A stretch of 64,000 bases of DNA from Aquimarina sp. Aq107 (GTDB lineage Bacteria; Bacteroidota; Bacteroidia; Flavobacteriales; Flavobacteriaceae), in assembly GCF_943733665.1 (NCBI RefSeq), contig NZ_OX030782.1:1576501-1640500 (forward strand), in the 5' to 3' direction. Below the pieces are notes generated by a model. That model was not told the DNA's origin and did no database searches. It was given only the letters and a program-made list of their open reading frames with translations. The position numbers and the translations under genes are program-made. This document shows, piece after piece, positions 18,947 through 27,514 of this stretch. Positions within the stretch are counted from its first letter, which is position 1, and each line of letters opens with the position of its first letter.

Positions 18947-21900
18947 ATGAAAAAAACCATAATGTTTAGAAAAGTAACAAGTATATTACTATTTCTATTA
19001 ATTTTTAGTGTGTCTATCTGGTCACAAAATGTAATTTCTGTTGGAAGTGGTTCCTATGCAGAATATCCTCCCTCACATGAATATATTGGCAATGATCCTA
19101 CACAAGGAACATTTCAAAGTGTGGCGTTAAATCCTACTTTAGATATTGGTTCTAATATGACAGGAAAACCAATACCTACAAATGATTGGTGGACAAGTGT
19201 TTTGTATAATGAAAATGCAGATGGTTCTCGTAATGGCGGAAACCTATGGACGTATCCTTTATTGTCTAGAGCTAATGCAGATGGTTATCAAATAGGTCAC
19301 AGAACAGCAAAAGATTGGGGAGGAGATGAGAGTGTTGGAATTAGTGTTGATTATCTAGTGACGCTAACAGGAGATGACTTTACAGCTAATAAAACAATAG
19401 CGACGAATTGGTCAGATTGGCATGTAGATTTAGAGGTGCAGCATCAAAGTAGTAATCAAACTATTGATGTTACATTAGCTCAAGGAATGCCTTTTGTTTG
19501 GACAAAACCGAATGGATTTGATGCGATTATACAATCTATTCATACAGGAGTTAGAACTTATTACGATGCCAATGGTGATATACTTAGTTTTCCTGCTACA
19601 GTAGATCGCTTTATTATAGAATATGATGGTAATTTATATGGAATTCATCTTACGGAAAACACTAACATTATACCGAAAGACGGAGTAGATGGGGATCTAG
19701 AATTAATAAATAGCGAAGGTAAATACATAGTATTTTCAGCATTAACAGAAATATCAGATTTAAATTTTTTACATGATTATGCTTTTACAAAACCAACAGA
19801 TACAAAAGCTTTGTATGATTACCAACCAGATAATGGTTTAGTAAATGTTACTTATCAGATAGAAAAAACAAATATCATTGGTGATCAACCTAACGTTTTA
19901 CAGGGATTTATTCCTCATCATTATCGAGGAAACACGAATAACTTTTCTTTTCTCAACAATAGAGAATATAAGGCTACCCCAAGAGGAACGTTAAAAATAG
20001 CTGAAGGAACTAGCTTCTCTTTTGACTACGAATTTAATGCAAATCTTTTACCTCATTTTAATGAACCCATAACTAAAAACTCTGATATAAATCCTTATGA
20101 AAGAGCAAAATTGATAGAAATGGTGGATGATTATAATGCTCGTTTAGATCGAGATAACTTTGCAGACGGTACTTATTGGGGAGGAAAATATTTAGTCCAA
20201 TTAATTAAGTATGTTCTCATCGCAAAAGAAATAGGGCATCCGGATTATCAGGATCTATTAAGTTTTGCAAAGGAAAGAACTTATGATTGGCTTACTTATA
20301 CACCTGGAGAGACCTCATTTTATTATGCGTATTATCCTGCTTGGAAAGCATTAGTAGGATTTAATGAGGAGTTTTTCTCAGGATTTTTTACAGATCATCA
20401 TTTTCATTATGGATATCTAGCTCATGCTGGTGCATTATTAGAAATGGCAGAACCTGGGGCAATGGATGAGTATTGGCCAATGCTTACAAAAGTTATAAAA
20501 ACCTATGCAAATTGGGATAGAAATGATGAAGATTTCCCATATATGAGAACTTTTAGTCCTTGGATGGGACATTCTTTCGCCAATGGTTTAGGAAATGCTA
20601 TTGGGAATAATCAAGAATCCACTTCAGAAGCAATGCAATCCTGGGCAGGAATGTTTATGACTGGTGAAATAACTGAAAATACTAATATGAGAGATGCCGC
20701 TGCGTATGGTTATGTAATGGAAGGAAGAGCGATAGCAGATTATTGGTATAATGAGAGTGGAGTATTTGAAGAAATAGGATATGATAAACCGATTGTAGGG
20801 ATCTTAGAAATGAATAGATATGTTTATGGAACTTTTTTTGGAGCACAAGATACTTATATTCATGGAATACAATGGTTGCCAATTACTCCGGCATATGGTT
20901 TTTGGAATGAATTTTTGACCACAAATGAAGTAAATGCTATTGTTGATCCAATAATAAATAATATGGAAGCCGATTTAGGAGGTCTAAGTGGTGATTGGAT
21001 GAATGTTTCTTGGGGTTTTAAGCTGTTTTTTGATCCAGAAGGAGTGACCAGTAATTTTGATGATTTTTGGAATAGCGCTGTGGGATCTCAAGAGTATAAT
21101 GTTGTTCATAATTCTAATGAAAGTGCATTAACATATTACTATGCTCATAATTCTCAAAATCTTGGATTAAGACAATCGAGCTATAGATTGAGTTTACCAA
21201 TGAGCAGTGTGTTTCAAAAAGATGGAACCGTAATGTATGTAGTTTATAATTCTAAAAATACAGATCAAACATGTATCGTTTATAAAGATGGTGTTGAGGT
21301 AGATTCATTTATGGTGCCGGCCAATACATTGATAACAACTGATGGAAATGAAATTGTTACACCTCCTAATAATAGTTTTACAATTCCCGGAATCATAGAA
21401 GCCGAAGATTATAAAGAAGGTGGAGAAGGAGTTGGTTATCATGATTTAAGTACAGGAAATACTGGAGGTGCTTACAGACAGGATAATGTAGATATAGAAA
21501 ACACTGGAGATGTTATTGGCGGAGTATATAATGTTGGTTGGATTGATGCTAATGAGTGGTTAGCTTTTGATATAAACGCTACGGATTCTAATAATAGTTA
21601 TGATATCGACTTCCGTGTAGCCTCCCCTAATGGCAATGGCAAATTTCATTTAGAGCTGGATGGAGTTGTCATTACGGAAGTGATATCTGTACCTAATACT
21701 GGAAATTGGCAACAGTACGAAACAGTTTCTGTAACCGGAATTCCGATAAATAGCGGAAATCATGAGTTAAGAATTGTTTTTGATTCCAATGGTTTAAATC
21801 TTAATTTTATAGAGTTTAGAGCTTCAGAAGATACCAATACTACTAATTGTGTAGGATTAGCAGTGAATGGTCAATATAGTTATGAAATCTCCTCAGATAC

Positions 21901-22414
21901 TACAAACCCAACGGTAACTTTTGTTCCGGAAATTACTGGAATTGGAGAAAATATCTGTATTCTTTATTACGGCACCTCTACTTCTGGTCCATATCCGGGA
22001 TATATTGTAACTCCAAATATTCCATTTCAGATTAATGCAAATTCTGGAGATCAGATTTATTTTTATTATACCTATAGCTTGCCAACCGGAGGAGAAAATA
22101 ATACGGCAGGTTCTAAACATGATTTCATAGTTGGATCTTGTAATAATCAATTACAACGTGTCGATGATGGTAATTTAGATGCTTACGTATATCCCAATCC
22201 TATATCGGATATTGGGCAAGTTGTATTATCAAGAAATCATAAATACATTGGATATAGAATAATAGATATATCAGGGAAAACAATAGAAGATAATATGATT
22301 AGTCAAAAACAAGAAAGAATAGACCTTGATTTATCAGAAAAAGAAACAGGGATATATTTTCTGAAATTATATGGTAATACGTCTACGCAACTTTATAAAT
22401 TACTCAAAAAGTAG
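18947..22414 (+). CDS. T9SS-secreted GH81 endo-beta-1,3-glucanase with CBM6 and CBM56-like modules
   Basis: Extracellular enzyme that cuts beta-1,3-glucan, including insoluble forms. Signal peptide ends IWSQ. The GH81 domain (about 35-780) shows PTNDWWTS near the N-terminus, DHHFHYGY, and the NQESTSE catalytic segment with Glu557 and Glu561. CBM6 (about 810-960), a CBM56-like domain (about 968-1062) and a type IX secretion C-terminal domain (about 1078-1155, YPNPISD, KETGIYFLKLYG) follow. The ATG at 18947 is preferred to the upstream TTG at 18920, which would add nine residues before the signal peptide. The terminator upstream means this gene needs its own promoter, which I could not identify in the 166 bp between. 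Assigned with high confidence from the catalytic signature. Confidence 0.92.
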   Translation: MKKTIMFRKVTSILLFLLIFSVSIWSQNVISVGSGSYAEYPPSHEYIGNDPTQGTFQSVALNPTLDIGSNMTGKPIPTNDWWTSVLYNENADGSRNGGNLWTYPLLSRANADGYQIGHRTAKDWGGDESVGISVDYLVTLTGDDFTANKTIATNWSDWHVDLEVQHQSSNQTIDVTLAQGMPFVWTKPNGFDAIIQSIHTGVRTYYDANGDILSFPATVDRFIIEYDGNLYGIHLTENTNIIPKDGVDGDLELINSEGKYIVFSALTEISDLNFLHDYAFTKPTDTKALYDYQPDNGLVNVTYQIEKTNIIGDQPNVLQGFIPHHYRGNTNNFSFLNNREYKATPRGTLKIAEGTSFSFDYEFNANLLPHFNEPITKNSDINPYERAKLIEMVDDYNARLDRDNFADGTYWGGKYLVQLIKYVLIAKEIGHPDYQDLLSFAKERTYDWLTYTPGETSFYYAYYPAWKALVGFNEEFFSGFFTDHHFHYGYLAHAGALLEMAEPGAMDEYWPMLTKVIKTYANWDRNDEDFPYMRTFSPWMGHSFANGLGNAIGNNQESTSEAMQSWAGMFMTGEITENTNMRDAAAYGYVMEGRAIADYWYNESGVFEEIGYDKPIVGILEMNRYVYGTFFGAQDTYIHGIQWLPITPAYGFWNEFLTTNEVNAIVDPIINNMEADLGGLSGDWMNVSWGFKLFFDPEGVTSNFDDFWNSAVGSQEYNVVHNSNESALTYYYAHNSQNLGLRQSSYRLSLPMSSVFQKDGTVMYVVYNSKNTDQTCIVYKDGVEVDSFMVPANTLITTDGNEIVTPPNNSFTIPGIIEAEDYKEGGEGVGYHDLSTGNTGGAYRQDNVDIENTGDVIGGVYNVGWIDANEWLAFDINATDSNNSYDIDFRVASPNGNGKFHLELDGVVITEVISVPNTGNWQQYETVSVTGIPINSGNHELRIVFDSNGLNLNFIEFRASEDTNTTNCVGLAVNGQYSYEISSDTTNPTVTFVPEITGIGENICILYYGTSTSGPYPGYIVTPNIPFQINANSGDQIYFYYTYSLPTGGENNTAGSKHDFIVGSCNNQLQRVDDGNLDAYVYPNPISDIGQVVLSRNHKYIGYRIIDISGKTIEDNMISQKQERIDLDLSEKETGIYFLKLYGNTSTQLYKLLKK
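21376..22143 (+). repeat. CBM6 plus CBM56-like cassette, copy 2
   Basis: Second copy of the cassette described at 17704-18478, here at the end of the GH81 catalytic domain. The join to the unrelated catalytic and C-terminal sorting domains is sharp on both sides, which indicates module shuffling or gene conversion within the locus. Confidence 0.9.
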
Positions 22415-22470
22415 AAGTAATGTGTTTATATTTTAGACCTGATAAGGATTCTAAAATATTAGGAACCATA

Positions 22471-22502
22471 AAAAAAAGCGGTAATATTATTACCGCTTTT
22501 TC
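22471..22502. terminator. Bidirectional terminator between GH81 and the secreted protein on the - strand
   Basis: AAAAAGCGGTAAT pairs with ATTACCGCTTTTT; A-tract and T-tract flank the stem, so it can work for both convergent genes. Confidence 0.85.
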
Positions 22503-22522
22503 TATTCTAAAATTAAAAAGGA

Positions 22523-23131
22523 TTATTTGGCCTTTTTCTTAATGTATTTTGCTAGTTCTTTAGCTAGTTTTGCATATCCTTCAGAAATTCTATAACCAGT
22601 GTTATAATCATTTCCAAATGCTCCTCCGCCTGGAACTTTTATATAATCCGTAGAATATAATATTTTGTCTGGGTTAGCAGTTTCGTAAACTGTTATTGTA
22701 GCATTAACCTTAGCTGGCTGTCTAGAAACACCAACATTATATCCTGGGTATATCCAAGTAGTTTTGATTTTCATAGTGTGTGTAGCACTAGTAAGATCTT
22801 TTCCAACTTTTACAGCTCCTTCTTCAAAACGTTTGTTAAAAGATTCGATAAACTTTGGTTCATATCTCTCTTCTCTATCTGCAAACCAAGAGTTCTTAAA
22901 TTTTTCACCTCTTCCTTCTCCTGGATGTTTCTTTTCTCTTTTTTCCATTTTATCCTTTAGAAACTCTTCTTCAGTATCGAATTTATGGACTTTAATATTT
23001 TCATAATCAAAGACAAGGTTGTACTCAGTAATTCCTTTTAGGTTTTTTACACTTCCTTCTTGATCTTTTCTTTTTTGAGCAAAAACAACAGTAGTTGCCA
23101 TAATAATGGCTGCAAATAATAGTTTTTTCAT
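22523..23131 (-). CDS. Small secreted protein of unknown function
   Basis: 202 residues with a clear signal peptide (MKKLLFAAIIMATTVVFAQ). The mature part is rich in Lys, Glu and Arg and opens with a charged segment (residues 20-105), then a more hydrophobic half with TTWIYPGYNVG, ATITVYETANPDKILYSTDYI and GYRISEGYAKLAKELAKYIKK. The second half looks like the alpha/beta lipid- or partner-binding proteins that sit in the periplasm, but I cannot name the family. It is monocistronic: its own -7 box lies upstream and a terminator lies downstream. Nothing ties it to the glucan genes on the opposite strand. Confidence 0.75.
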   Translation of the reverse strand: MKKLLFAAIIMATTVVFAQKRKDQEGSVKNLKGITEYNLVFDYENIKVHKFDTEEEFLKDKMEKREKKHPGEGRGEKFKNSWFADREERYEPKFIESFNKRFEEGAVKVGKDLTSATHTMKIKTTWIYPGYNVGVSRQPAKVNATITVYETANPDKILYSTDYIKVPGGGAFGNDYNTGYRISEGYAKLAKELAKYIKKKAK

Positions 23132-23154
23132 AATTGGGTTTTTTTTAACGTTAG

Positions 23155-23162
23155 CAAAGATA
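23155..23162 (-). promoter_or_regulatory. -7 promoter box for the 22523-23131 gene
   Basis: On the - strand this reads TATCTTTG, matching TAnnTTTG, 23 bp before the ATG. Confidence 0.55.
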
Positions 23163-23303
23163 TTTATTTTTTAAAATTATCGATGTATTACGTCATATAA
23201 TTAATAATTACAATCGGGAAATATCAACTAGTATGCCAATATTGATGATACGATAGTATCTAGAAAACAAAAAAGCCTTACTTTAAAAAAGTAAGGCTTC
23301 TTG

Positions 23304-23377
23304 TGATCGCGACAGGATTCGAACCTGTGACCGTCTGCTTAGAAGGCAGATGCTCTATCCAGCTGAGCTACGCGACC
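23304..23377 (-). tRNA. tRNA-Arg (anticodon TCT)
   Basis: The - strand folds as a cloverleaf: acceptor GGTCGCG with CGCGATC, D-arm GCTCAGCTGGATAGAGC, anticodon loop CTTCTAA (TCT), T-arm with GGTTCGAATCC. The 3' CCA is not encoded. It is the last of three tRNAs in the row. Confidence 0.95.
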
Positions 23378-23403
23378 GGATAAATTGTATATTTTTCAAA
23401 TTG

Positions 23404-23478
23404 TCGGGGTGGCAGGATTCGAACCTGCGACCTCCGCGTCCCAAACGCGGCGCGATAACCGGGCTACGCTACACCCCG
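23404..23478 (-). tRNA. tRNA-Pro (anticodon TGG)
   Basis: Acceptor CGGGGTG pairs with CACCCCG; the anticodon loop reads TTTGGGA with TGG; the T-loop has GGTTCGAATCC. The stem starting C at position 1 paired to G72 is the known tRNA-Pro identity feature. CCA is not encoded. Confidence 0.95.
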
Positions 23479-23509
23479 AATTTTGAAAAATAATACTCAA
23501 AAGTTATTG

Positions 23510-23593
23510 CGGAGAGACAGGGATTCGAACCCTGGCAACACTTACGCGTTGACAGATTAGCAATCTGCTCCATTACCACTCTGGCACCTCTCC
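23510..23593 (-). tRNA. tRNA-Ser (anticodon GCT)
   Basis: Class II tRNA with long variable arm (around CAACGCGTAAGTGTTG). Acceptor GGAGAGG pairs with TCTCTCC, discriminator G73, anticodon GCT in loop TTGCTAA. It is first in the tRNA operon Ser-Pro-Arg on the - strand. Confidence 0.93.
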
Positions 23594-23642
23594 GAAATCA
23601 AAATTGATTAAGAACTACACATTAATATTTCAAATGCGGATG

Positions 23643-23650
23643 CAAATGTA
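23643..23650 (-). promoter_or_regulatory. -7 promoter box for the tRNA operon
   Basis: TACATTTG on the - strand, 49 bp before the 5' end of tRNA-Ser. Confidence 0.55.
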
Positions 23651-23815
23651 GCTTTTATGAATCTACAATGCAACATTTTTTTGTCATTATTTGTAATTTA
23701 TTATTGATGCTTTTTTAAAAAGTTGAAAATCAGTTTTCTTTGACTGAAATATTTTTCTGTAACATCTAATTTTAGTTTAAAACTTTCCAAAAATAGCAGT
23801 TTCAATCAAGAATCA

Positions 23816-23823
23816 TATATTTG
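23816..23823 (+). promoter_or_regulatory. -7 promoter box for the 23883 gene
   Basis: TATATTTG matches TAnnTTTG. Transcription would start a few bases after 23823, which excludes the GTG at 23823 as the start codon and supports the ATG at 23883. Confidence 0.55.
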
Positions 23824-23882
23824 TGATACTTGACCTAATGTTAGATGTTATGAATTTAGACAAAACCCCTTCAGTACTTAAG

Positions 23883-25472
23883 ATGAAACACCTATTATTT
23901 TTAACAATTTTTCTATGCGGATATTCTTATGCTCAAAAACCTATTCTTTCTAAGGATTTTGATTTTAAAATAGGAGAGAAGTATAAAAGAATTAAAAGTT
24001 CTAGTTCTTATTATGTGGCTTCTGGAAATAGAATGGTTGCTATTAAAAAAGGAAGAAAGGATATGACAATTCAACGCTTTTCTTTAGAAGATTTAAAAGA
24101 AGAAGTAAAGAAAAGACAGGTTATAGAGGATAAAGGAGATTTTCAGACTGTTATGGATCTTAATGGGAAGGCTGTGGCTTTCTATACTATTAAAGATAAA
24201 GCTTATGCTCAAAAAATATCTCTTACAGGTATTATAGCAGAGAAACCAATTTTGGTAGGGAGTGATAAAGAAAATATTAATAATGATGTAGGTTTTAAAA
24301 GTACCTATGGTTTTGATGCTGGAGGAAGAATTAACAAGTTTGTTTTTAAGAAATCATTTGATGGAACTAAATTATTAGTGTTGTTTAGAGTTAAAACAGC
24401 AAATGATAAAGCTGATAAAATAGGAATTAGTGTATATGATTCTAGTTTGAAGCTTATTTGGAGTCGAAAAGTAAAATTACCTTATGCTAATAAGTGGTTG
24501 GAAAATGAGGATTTTGCTATTGATAATGAAGGGAGTTTCTATATGACAGCTTCTGTTTTTAGTTCTAATGCTGAAGAAAAAAATAAATTAGAGTATTCCT
24601 ATAGAACTGAAGTTTTTAAAATAAAGGAAAACCCTAAAGAAATTATTAAAAGCAAAATAGAATTACCTGGAAGATCTATAATGGATGCTGTGATTGGTCT
24701 AGACAAGCAGGGCAAAATTAGTGTTTCAGGTTTTTATGCTAAGAATGATAATAAGGTAGAAGCTACTGGCTTGTTTTCTGCAAAGTTAGATGACTCTGGA
24801 GTTGTTTCTTCTGTTATTAAAAGTGACATTCCTGCAACTATTGTTCAGGACTATGCTTTAAAAAGAGAGACAAGGATTAATGAAGGTACCCAGGATGAAA
24901 AAGATAAGCTTGATTTTGAGAGTTTAAAGGTTAATAATGTTGTTTATAACGATGATGCCAGTTTTGTGATTTTGGGAGAACAACGATATGTTGAGTCATT
25001 TACTACATCAAGTTCTTCTGGTTCTAGAACAACATATAAATACTATTACAGAGATGTAATTGCTTCTAAAATTTCTTCTGAAGGTGATGTGAAATGGTTT
25101 CATAGATTACCTAAGTATCAAACAGGAGCTAGAGGCAAAAAGAGTATGTCTTATATTAATTTTAAAAACCTAGGGAAACATTATTTATTCTATATAGATG
25201 ATTTTACCAATCTTAAAAGATCTTTCGATGAGTACCCAACGAGGTATTTTGATGGTAAAAAAGAGTTCCTTTACCTAACATCGTATACCATTGACGATGC
25301 TACTGGAGAAGTTATTAAAGAACCTATTCTTACAGGTAGTGATATTAGGAATTCTCGATTGGATAATTTAGAAGTGTATAAAGCTGCAATTTTACCTAAT
25401 CAAGATATGATTTTTGAAGCTTATGACGGTAAAAAGAATAATTTGTTGCTAAAAGTTTCATTGGCTAAATAA
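23883..25472 (+). CDS. Secreted protein of unknown function, paralogue of the next gene
   Basis: 529 residues from this ATG, which starts a good signal peptide (MKHLLFLTIFLCGYSYAQ). The rest is built of repeated beta-rich segments that look propeller-like: KIGISVYDSSLKLIWSRKV, IDNEGSFYMTASVF and NDDASFVILGEQRYVESF, ending in YDGKKNNLLLKVSLAK. The following gene shares these landmarks in the same order (DDGSILLIGEQ, IDNDGSFYFLTRV, and a C-terminal DDKDFLVKV). No catalytic motif, lipobox or T9SS domain is visible. Proteins of this kind occur in Bacteroidota without assigned function. The pair may be a duplication with diverged ligands. Confidence 0.75.
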   Translation: MKHLLFLTIFLCGYSYAQKPILSKDFDFKIGEKYKRIKSSSSYYVASGNRMVAIKKGRKDMTIQRFSLEDLKEEVKKRQVIEDKGDFQTVMDLNGKAVAFYTIKDKAYAQKISLTGIIAEKPILVGSDKENINNDVGFKSTYGFDAGGRINKFVFKKSFDGTKLLVLFRVKTANDKADKIGISVYDSSLKLIWSRKVKLPYANKWLENEDFAIDNEGSFYMTASVFSSNAEEKNKLEYSYRTEVFKIKENPKEIIKSKIELPGRSIMDAVIGLDKQGKISVSGFYAKNDNKVEATGLFSAKLDDSGVVSSVIKSDIPATIVQDYALKRETRINEGTQDEKDKLDFESLKVNNVVYNDDASFVILGEQRYVESFTTSSSSGSRTTYKYYYRDVIASKISSEGDVKWFHRLPKYQTGARGKKSMSYINFKNLGKHYLFYIDDFTNLKRSFDEYPTRYFDGKKEFLYLTSYTIDDATGEVIKEPILTGSDIRNSRLDNLEVYKAAILPNQDMIFEAYDGKKNNLLLKVSLAK

Positions 25473-25838
25473 TAACGTTCTTCGCTTTTTTAAAATTAAA
25501 GTGATCACAATCCCACCCTAAAAATAGTGGGATAGTTCCGCTTTAATATCAATGCTTTTGTGAATATAATTTTCTGAAAAATTTTAGATCAACTAATAAT
25601 TGAACATGTCAATTCATGTACGAAAATTATATATTATTAAGAATTGATTACTACTGTTCTTATTGATATAGAGGCTTAAAGTTTTATTTCTATTGTTTTT
25701 ATTGCACTATGATTTTAGTGTATCGTTATAACGGAATAAGACAAAAAGATTACAAAAGTTGAGGAAGTATATGTTTTTTTAAATAAATACTCCAATTAAA
25801 ATCATTAATCTATTTTAGCATCTCTAAAATAAATAAAC
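25473..25838. other. Intergenic region between the two paralogous secreted-protein genes
   Basis: No gene seen. It has a hairpin ATCCCAC (25510-25516) with GTGGGAT (25527-25533), perhaps a weak terminator, and an 11-bp inverted repeat ATATAATTTTC (25564-25574) with GAAAATTATAT (25622-25632) that encloses a smaller ACATG/CATGT pair (25604-25619). No transposon-like target duplication was seen around it. Confidence 0.5.
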
Positions 25839-27449
25839 ATGAAGTACAATTTTTTGATTTTATTACTAATATTGATGTTGCAACTTTCTGGGCAAGAAGC
25901 AAAGCTATCTGATGATTTTATTCTGCAAATTGGTGAAGAATATGAAGAGACAGTCGGAGGAGTAACAGAGTTTTATAGTTATAAACAAAATGTCATAAAG
26001 TTGGCTAATCATAATGGTTATGATTTAGTAATTCAGAAATTAGATCCGCTTACATTAAAAGAAGTTGAGAGAATTGAAAAAGTAAATTTTTTTAAAGGTG
26101 TTAAAAAAGGGAAGTTCAGAAGTGTAGCGCAAGTTGCGGATAAAGCGGTGTTTTTTTTTCATTTTTGGGATAAAAAAAATAAAAAAACTTTAATAAACAT
26201 AAGGACTGTATCTCTTACTACCTTGGAGGTAAGTGATTTTAGAACGGTTTTAAATGTGAAAGGTGAAATATCGATTCATTCGTTTAACTTTAAAACCTCT
26301 TTTGATGAAAGAAAATTAGTGATCTTTTGTAAATTAAAGTCTCAAAAAGGTAAGGATTTAAAGAATGTTGATAGGTTTTCTATTCATGTATTTGATGATA
26401 ATGTTGATGAAATCTGGAACAAGGATGTTAATCTGCCATATATGAAAACTGTAAGTATGAATCTGGATTTTTCAATAGATAATGATGGGAGTTTTTATTT
26501 TTTAACAAGGGTTTATGAAGATGAAAAGAGTAAAAAAAAGAAACCTTTTTTAAACCCAAATAGCCACATAGAGTTATTAGAACTGCATAAAGATTCTGAT
26601 GAATTTATTTCCAGTAAGATAGAGGTACAAGATTATTTTGTGGATATGGCTTCTATAGGTCAAACACCTGAAGATGGTGTTGTGGTAACAGGTACATTAG
26701 GAAAAACATTTTATGTCAAGAAAAAAGAGAGTTTGCTTACTCCTATTGGATTTTTCTTTGCAAAATATGATAAAGATAATGGTCTGAAGAAAGTAAATAG
26801 TTATGATTTTTCAGATAAAATACTTAATAAGTATAAAGAAGATAAAAGACTGAAGAAAAATGAGGTTAGTAAATTTGGTGCGTATTTTAAGGATTTAAAA
26901 ATCACTAATGTAGTATATAGCGATGATGGAAGTATATTGTTAATAGGTGAGCAAAGTAACCTATCTTCAAGAAATGTTATTAGTGCCTCAATAGGCTATA
27001 CACATACTTCTGTTTCAATAAGGTTAGATGATATTTTCATTGCTAAAATTCTTGCGGATGGAACATTAGGTTGGTTACGTCGACTACCGAAGCAACAACG
27101 TGTGGATAATAGAGGAGCTTCGGAAATGTCATTTGAGTATGTAGGTTTAAATGACCATCATTACTTATTTTATCAGGATCATATAGCGAATTTAAATAGA
27201 CCAGAGGATGAGTCCCCTTCGCCATTATGGGACCTTACTACAGGTTATTTAATGGCGTATCGTATTAATGATGCTACTGGTGTTGTTAAAAAAGAAGCTG
27301 TTTTTAATTTGGCAGATGTTAATAATGGGAAAAAGCTGGAGGACTTTATAACAAATAATATATTGCGCATTTCGGGATCTGAAATTGTAATAGAAGGTTT
27401 TAATGGAGATGATAAAGATTTTCTTGTTAAAGTAACTGCTAAGAAATAA
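25839..27449 (+). CDS. Secreted protein of unknown function, paralogue of the preceding gene
   Basis: 536 residues with signal peptide MKYNFLILLLILMLQLSGQ. It aligns end to end with the preceding gene: opening LSDDFILQIGEEYEE against LSKDFDFKIGEKYKR, the IDNDGSFYFLTR segment, DDGSILLIGEQ, GTLGWLRRLPKQQR against GDVKWFHRLPKYQT, and a final hydrophilic strand. That last motif, W(L/F)(R/H)RLPK, is the best family marker. It has its own 366-bp upstream region, so the duplicates may be regulated separately. Function unknown. Confidence 0.75.
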   Translation: MKYNFLILLLILMLQLSGQEAKLSDDFILQIGEEYEETVGGVTEFYSYKQNVIKLANHNGYDLVIQKLDPLTLKEVERIEKVNFFKGVKKGKFRSVAQVADKAVFFFHFWDKKNKKTLINIRTVSLTTLEVSDFRTVLNVKGEISIHSFNFKTSFDERKLVIFCKLKSQKGKDLKNVDRFSIHVFDDNVDEIWNKDVNLPYMKTVSMNLDFSIDNDGSFYFLTRVYEDEKSKKKKPFLNPNSHIELLELHKDSDEFISSKIEVQDYFVDMASIGQTPEDGVVVTGTLGKTFYVKKKESLLTPIGFFFAKYDKDNGLKKVNSYDFSDKILNKYKEDKRLKKNEVSKFGAYFKDLKITNVVYSDDGSILLIGEQSNLSSRNVISASIGYTHTSVSIRLDDIFIAKILADGTLGWLRRLPKQQRVDNRGASEMSFEYVGLNDHHYLFYQDHIANLNRPEDESPSPLWDLTTGYLMAYRINDATGVVKKEAVFNLADVNNGKKLEDFITNNILRISGSEIVIEGFNGDDKDFLVKVTAKK

Positions 27450-27461
27450 TTAGGAGTGTAG

Positions 27462-27503
27462 ACAAACAAAAAAAGGAGGCAATTGCCTCCTTTTTTTGTT
27501 TGT
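27462..27503. terminator. 42-bp perfect palindrome, bidirectional terminator
   Basis: Arms of 21 bp pair without mismatch about the centre 27482/27483: A-rich arm with core GGAGGC, then GCCTCC with T7. It lies between convergent genes ending at 27449 and 27515 and can terminate both. Confidence 0.9.
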
Positions 27504-27514
27504 TGTCGGAAAAA

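Noticed and set aside
3083..22414. Glucan locus as a recently transferred mobile island
   Set aside because: Base composition looks like the surroundings, and no integrase, transposase or attachment repeat was found near either end; the tRNA genes lie beyond an unrelated gene.
23823..23882. GTG at 23823 as start of the secreted protein
   Set aside because: It overlaps the -7 box TATATTTG, and only the ATG at 23883 gives a proper signal peptide.
25564..25632. Nested inverted repeats as a miniature transposable element
   Set aside because: Arms are only 11 bp and very AT-rich, and no target-site duplication or second copy in the window was seen.
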